Source: an uncultured Oscillospiraceae bacterium (GTDB lineage Bacteria > Bacillota > Clostridia > Oscillospirales > Oscillospiraceae). From it: a DNA stretch of 29,322 nucleotides. The DNA lies in the NCBI GenBank assembly GCA_910589085.1, contig CAJUSG010000029.1:1-29322 (forward strand), read 5' to 3'. This document shows, piece by piece, positions 26,782 through 29,322 of the stretch. The translations under genes and the position numbers were made by a program. Under the pieces are notes generated by a model. That model made no database searches. It was not told the origin of the DNA and was given only the letters and a program-made list of their open reading frames with translations. The number at the start of each line of letters is the position of its first letter. Position 1 is the first letter of the stretch.

Positions 26782-27624
26782 ATGAAAAGCAAAAAAATCG
26801 TGTCCCTGCTCTTGACCGGAGCCATGACCGCGGTCCTGCTGGCCGTCCCCGCCCAGGCGGCGGAGCAGCAGCCCCAGACGCCCGCCCACTACGCCATCAG
26901 CGCGGATCACTGGAGCCGGGAGGACTTCTCCCAGGAGGCCAACCCGGAGGTGTTCACCGGCGTGTACAGCCGGGAACTGTACAACGCCATCCGTCAGACG
27001 ATGCTGGACGGGACCAGCGGCACCGCCCCCGCCTACACCATGGTGGGTAAAAAGGACTACAGCGCAGTAAAAAAGCTGGTCGGGCGCATGGAAGGGGTCC
27101 TGCGGTATGAACACCATGTGCCGCAGAACTTCACCGACTACTGGCGGTACCTGGACTACTTCGCCGTGTCCGCCGAGATGCCGGAGAACTACCAAGCGCC
27201 CCTGGACTTCGTCCAGCCCGCCCTCGACCATGCAGGGGCGCTGGCCACGGATCGTGAGCGGGTGGAATACTTCAACGATTACATCCGCACCCTGCTGGCC
27301 TATCAAAAAGGGAAAACAGCCGGCATCACCCAGACCTTCGCGCCCCACGCAGGGGAGCTGAAAGCCGCCTGCGGCTCCTACGCCAGAGCGATGAAGTTCC
27401 TGTGCGGGGCGGCGGACATCCCCTGCTTCACCGTCAGCAGCAAGACCCACACCTGGAACCTCGTGTATGCGGATGGGCAGTGGCTCCATGTGGACGTGTC
27501 CGCCAACGACCTCTCCGACAGGAACGGGGTCCTGCTGGTGGAAAGCTACCAAATCGGGAAGGATCAGGCCCCGGAGGCCACCGCCTTCCTCAAAGAGTTA
27601 TTCGTACCCGGATCAACAAAATAA
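26782..27624 (+). CDS. Secreted transglutaminase-like protein
   Basis: The 280-residue protein has a signal peptide (about 1-26, ending PAQAAEQ) and a C-terminal transglutaminase-like fold. The Cys-His-Asp triad is visible as AACGSYARAMKFL (Cys near 198), KTHTWNLVY (His near 224) and LHVDVSAND (Asp near 237). Such enzymes can form or cut amide bonds outside the cell. Next to a sortase and a thioester pilin, it may crosslink or mature surface proteins, but substrates are unknown. ATG at 26782 has GGAGG eight bases upstream. An ATG seven codons earlier is less likely. Confidence 0.78.
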   Translation: MKSKKIVSLLLTGAMTAVLLAVPAQAAEQQPQTPAHYAISADHWSREDFSQEANPEVFTGVYSRELYNAIRQTMLDGTSGTAPAYTMVGKKDYSAVKKLVGRMEGVLRYEHHVPQNFTDYWRYLDYFAVSAEMPENYQAPLDFVQPALDHAGALATDRERVEYFNDYIRTLLAYQKGKTAGITQTFAPHAGELKAACGSYARAMKFLCGAADIPCFTVSSKTHTWNLVYADGQWLHVDVSANDLSDRNGVLLVESYQIGKDQAPEATAFLKELFVPGSTK

Positions 27625-27645
27625 GCAAGACCGATTCCCCACGCT

Positions 27646-27678
27646 GGCAGGCTGTGAAAACGGCCTGCCGCTTTTTTG
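27646..27678 (+). terminator. Intrinsic terminator
   Basis: GGCAGGC (27646-27652) pairs with GCCTGCC (27663-27669) and a run of six T follows. It separates the transglutaminase-like gene from the adhesin gene. Confidence 0.75.
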
Positions 27679-27712
27679 TTCTCAAACAGATCGCAACCAG
27701 AAAGGAGACTTC

Positions 27713-29322
27713 ATGAAACATAAGCCTTTGACCCGCATCCTCTCCCTGCTGCTGGTGGTGGCCACGCTGTTCAGCCTGCTGGCAGTCCCCGCCAGCGCCG
27801 CCTCGCTGAACGGCAGCGGCAGCGTCACTATCCAGCAGGCCGGGTACGGCAACTACCTGTCCAAGAGTACGGGCGGCAGCATCGGCGGCGGCTACTGGAA
27901 GTACACCAGCAACGATGGCCTCACCGGCACCGCCTACTGCGTCAACTGGGGCCTGAAGGGGGTGTCCCCCTCCAAGTCCCTCACCATCCAGGAGTACAAC
28001 CGGAACCCCCAGACCATGGGTGTGTTCGCCAACGGCTATCCCAACCGGACGCTGGCACAGTTCAAGGAACTTCACGCGGACGAGGTGCGCGGCATCGCCA
28101 GTCTGACGGAGGACGAGTACAAGTACGCCACCCAATTGGCGGTCTGGGCCTCCTGCGGCCAGCTTGCCGTCTCCGGCACCTCCTTCACCGCTGGCCGCGC
28201 CTCCCTGGTGGAGCCGACCGCGGACGCCCAGCAGATCCGGGTGTATGACAGCGTCAAGATCATGCTGAAATATTCCGCCCACTGGACGAAGAACCTCCAC
28301 ACCGGCCTGTCCATCCGGGCCGAGGAGGATCGGGATGTCCGCGGCGTGGAAGTCCTCAACGAGTACGGCCTGGAGGGCGCCGCCGCCGACAACGAGGACG
28401 GCATCAAAAAGGAGACCATCGGCGGGAAGGAATACTATACCCGCACCATGTATGTGGCCTCCGCCACCTCCACCTGGATCGATGGCCGCACCACCAAAGT
28501 CTATTCCACGGACGCCCCTGCCGGGACCATCTTCGTGGCGGAGAACAATTCCCCCTTGGAGACGGTGCAGGAGAACGGGGCCACCTGCTACAAGGTAGAC
28601 ACCAGCAAGTCCCGCAACACCAACCTCAACTCCAACGGCGAGGAGTATTACGGCGCGTTCAAGGTATGCGTCCCCGTGGACAACACCGCCGCCGAGGGCA
28701 GTTTTACCATCAAGGCCATGGGCGGCGTGGCGCAGTACAACCTGTTCCTGGCCTATAACCCCTCCGCCAGCGAACAGTCCTATATCATTTCCGACCCCGG
28801 CTATGTCACCCTGGAGGCCCAGGCCCCCTTCAAGTGGAGCGGCACGGACGCCCCAGAGAACGCCAGCCTCCAGATCGTCAAGGCCGGCGCAGGCGGCGCA
28901 CCTTTGGAGGGCGCTAAGTTCACCCTCACCGGCAGCGGCGGCACCACCGTCTCCGGCACCAGCGACCGCAACGGCCAGATCATCTGGACGGACCTTCCTG
29001 CGGACGAGACCTACACCCTGACCGAGACTGCCGCCCCGGAGGGCTACCAGATCATCGCCCCCATGAACATCACCCTCACCCCTGGCCGCACCGAGTATGT
29101 GACGGTGACGGACGAGATCAACAGGGGTTTCACCATCAAGAAGGTGGACGCTCAGAACAAGGCTTCCCTCCAGGGTGCCGTGTTCGTCTTTGAGCAGATC
29201 GATGGGACCTACAAGACCACCGGCATCACCGGCTTTGACGGGACCATCTCCTTCCAGGGGGATGAGCTTCCCTACGGCAGCTACCGGGTATGGGAGCAGT
29301 CCGCCCCGGAGGGCTACCAGAA
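27713..29322 (+). CDS. Thioester/Cna-B (SpaA-type) surface adhesin, partial
   Basis: The first 536 codons are present; the gene runs off the window. A signal peptide (about 1-30, ending PASAA) is followed by a thioester-type domain: TAYCVNWG (Cys76) and KYATQLAVW (Gln141) fit the Cys-Gln pair of class I thioester domains that bind host surfaces covalently. Cna-B/SpaA domains begin near residue 384 and 472, with paired Lys (LQIVKA, TIKKVD) and E-box TETAAPEGYQ and EQSAPEGYQ that form isopeptide bonds. The sortase upstream should anchor it. It may dock donor and recipient or attach to mucosa. The start has AAAGGAG. Confidence 0.9.
   Translation, partial: MKHKPLTRILSLLLVVATLFSLLAVPASAASLNGSGSVTIQQAGYGNYLSKSTGGSIGGGYWKYTSNDGLTGTAYCVNWGLKGVSPSKSLTIQEYNRNPQTMGVFANGYPNRTLAQFKELHADEVRGIASLTEDEYKYATQLAVWASCGQLAVSGTSFTAGRASLVEPTADAQQIRVYDSVKIMLKYSAHWTKNLHTGLSIRAEEDRDVRGVEVLNEYGLEGAAADNEDGIKKETIGGKEYYTRTMYVASATSTWIDGRTTKVYSTDAPAGTIFVAENNSPLETVQENGATCYKVDTSKSRNTNLNSNGEEYYGAFKVCVPVDNTAAEGSFTIKAMGGVAQYNLFLAYNPSASEQSYIISDPGYVTLEAQAPFKWSGTDAPENASLQIVKAGAGGAPLEGAKFTLTGSGGTTVSGTSDRNGQIIWTDLPADETYTLTETAAPEGYQIIAPMNITLTPGRTEYVTVTDEINRGFTIKKVDAQNKASLQGAVFVFEQIDGTYKTTGITGFDGTISFQGDELPYGSYRVWEQSAPEGYQ

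Noticed and set aside
1..29322. CRISPR array or complete tRNA/rRNA gene
   Set aside because: No regularly spaced long direct repeats with unique spacers, no cas genes, and no complete tRNA or rRNA found by eye.

Overview
The window looks like a piece of a gut-type Clostridia (Firmicutes) genome. The base composition is moderately GC-rich, nearly every gene has a strong AGGAGG-type ribosome binding site, and the SpaA/thioester pilin, class-D-like sortase, large serine recombinase and conjugative-element genes all fit Oscillospiraceae-like bacteria. The species cannot be fixed from the sequence alone.

Positions 1 to about 21,130 are one end of a temperate phage (prophage). From 18,059 down to 54, some 36 genes run on the minus strand as a nearly unbroken early operon, most joined by 1-8 base stop/start overlaps. 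Reading in the direction of transcription, it holds a small leader gene, an NPPF-type DNA methyltransferase, small zinc-ribbon proteins and a Sak4-like RecA-fold ATPase. Next come a PD-(D/E)XK nuclease, a possible NinB-like protein, a DUF3268 zinc protein, SSB and a DnaD-like replication initiator. The initiator gene appears to carry the phage origin, as seven GCCC-centred iterons every 11-12 bp beside an AT-rich block. Then follow a SleB-like wall hydrolase, an HsdM-like methylase fold, a ParB-like protein, an HNH nuclease, a sigma/ArpU-like HTH protein, a Lar-like anti-restriction protein, a Dam methylase, a PP-loop (PAPS reductase-like) protein, an AAA+ ATPase, a MazG-like pyrophosphatase, a GNAT/Mom-like protein and a RusA resolvase. 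Structural, packaging and lysis genes are not in the window and would be expected beyond position 1.

Positions 18,080 to 19,000 are the lysogeny switch: a Cro-like gene (minus) and a CI-like repressor (plus) diverge from a region with two near-consensus promoters and repeated GTTTA-N2-TAAAC operators. A convergent 41-aa gene meets the repressor gene tail to tail. A DUF4429/SHOCT-type protein and a large serine recombinase follow. The recombinase reading frame runs out through what looks like a displaced 3' end of a tmRNA (ssrA) or tRNA gene and its terminator, which I read as the attachment site and the end of the prophage.

Positions 21,231 to 23,177 hold noncoding hairpins and an IS110-family insertion sequence (minus strand) with a long leader that could encode a bridge RNA. 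From 23,178 to the right edge, a plus-strand module of a conjugative or integrative element begins: a ribbon-helix-helix-like protein, a DUF3991/Toprim protein, a secreted membrane-anchored protein, a sortase, a secreted transglutaminase-like protein and the first 536 codons of a thioester/Cna-B pilin-like adhesin that continues past the window. Together these would dock the donor cell to a surface or partner cell.
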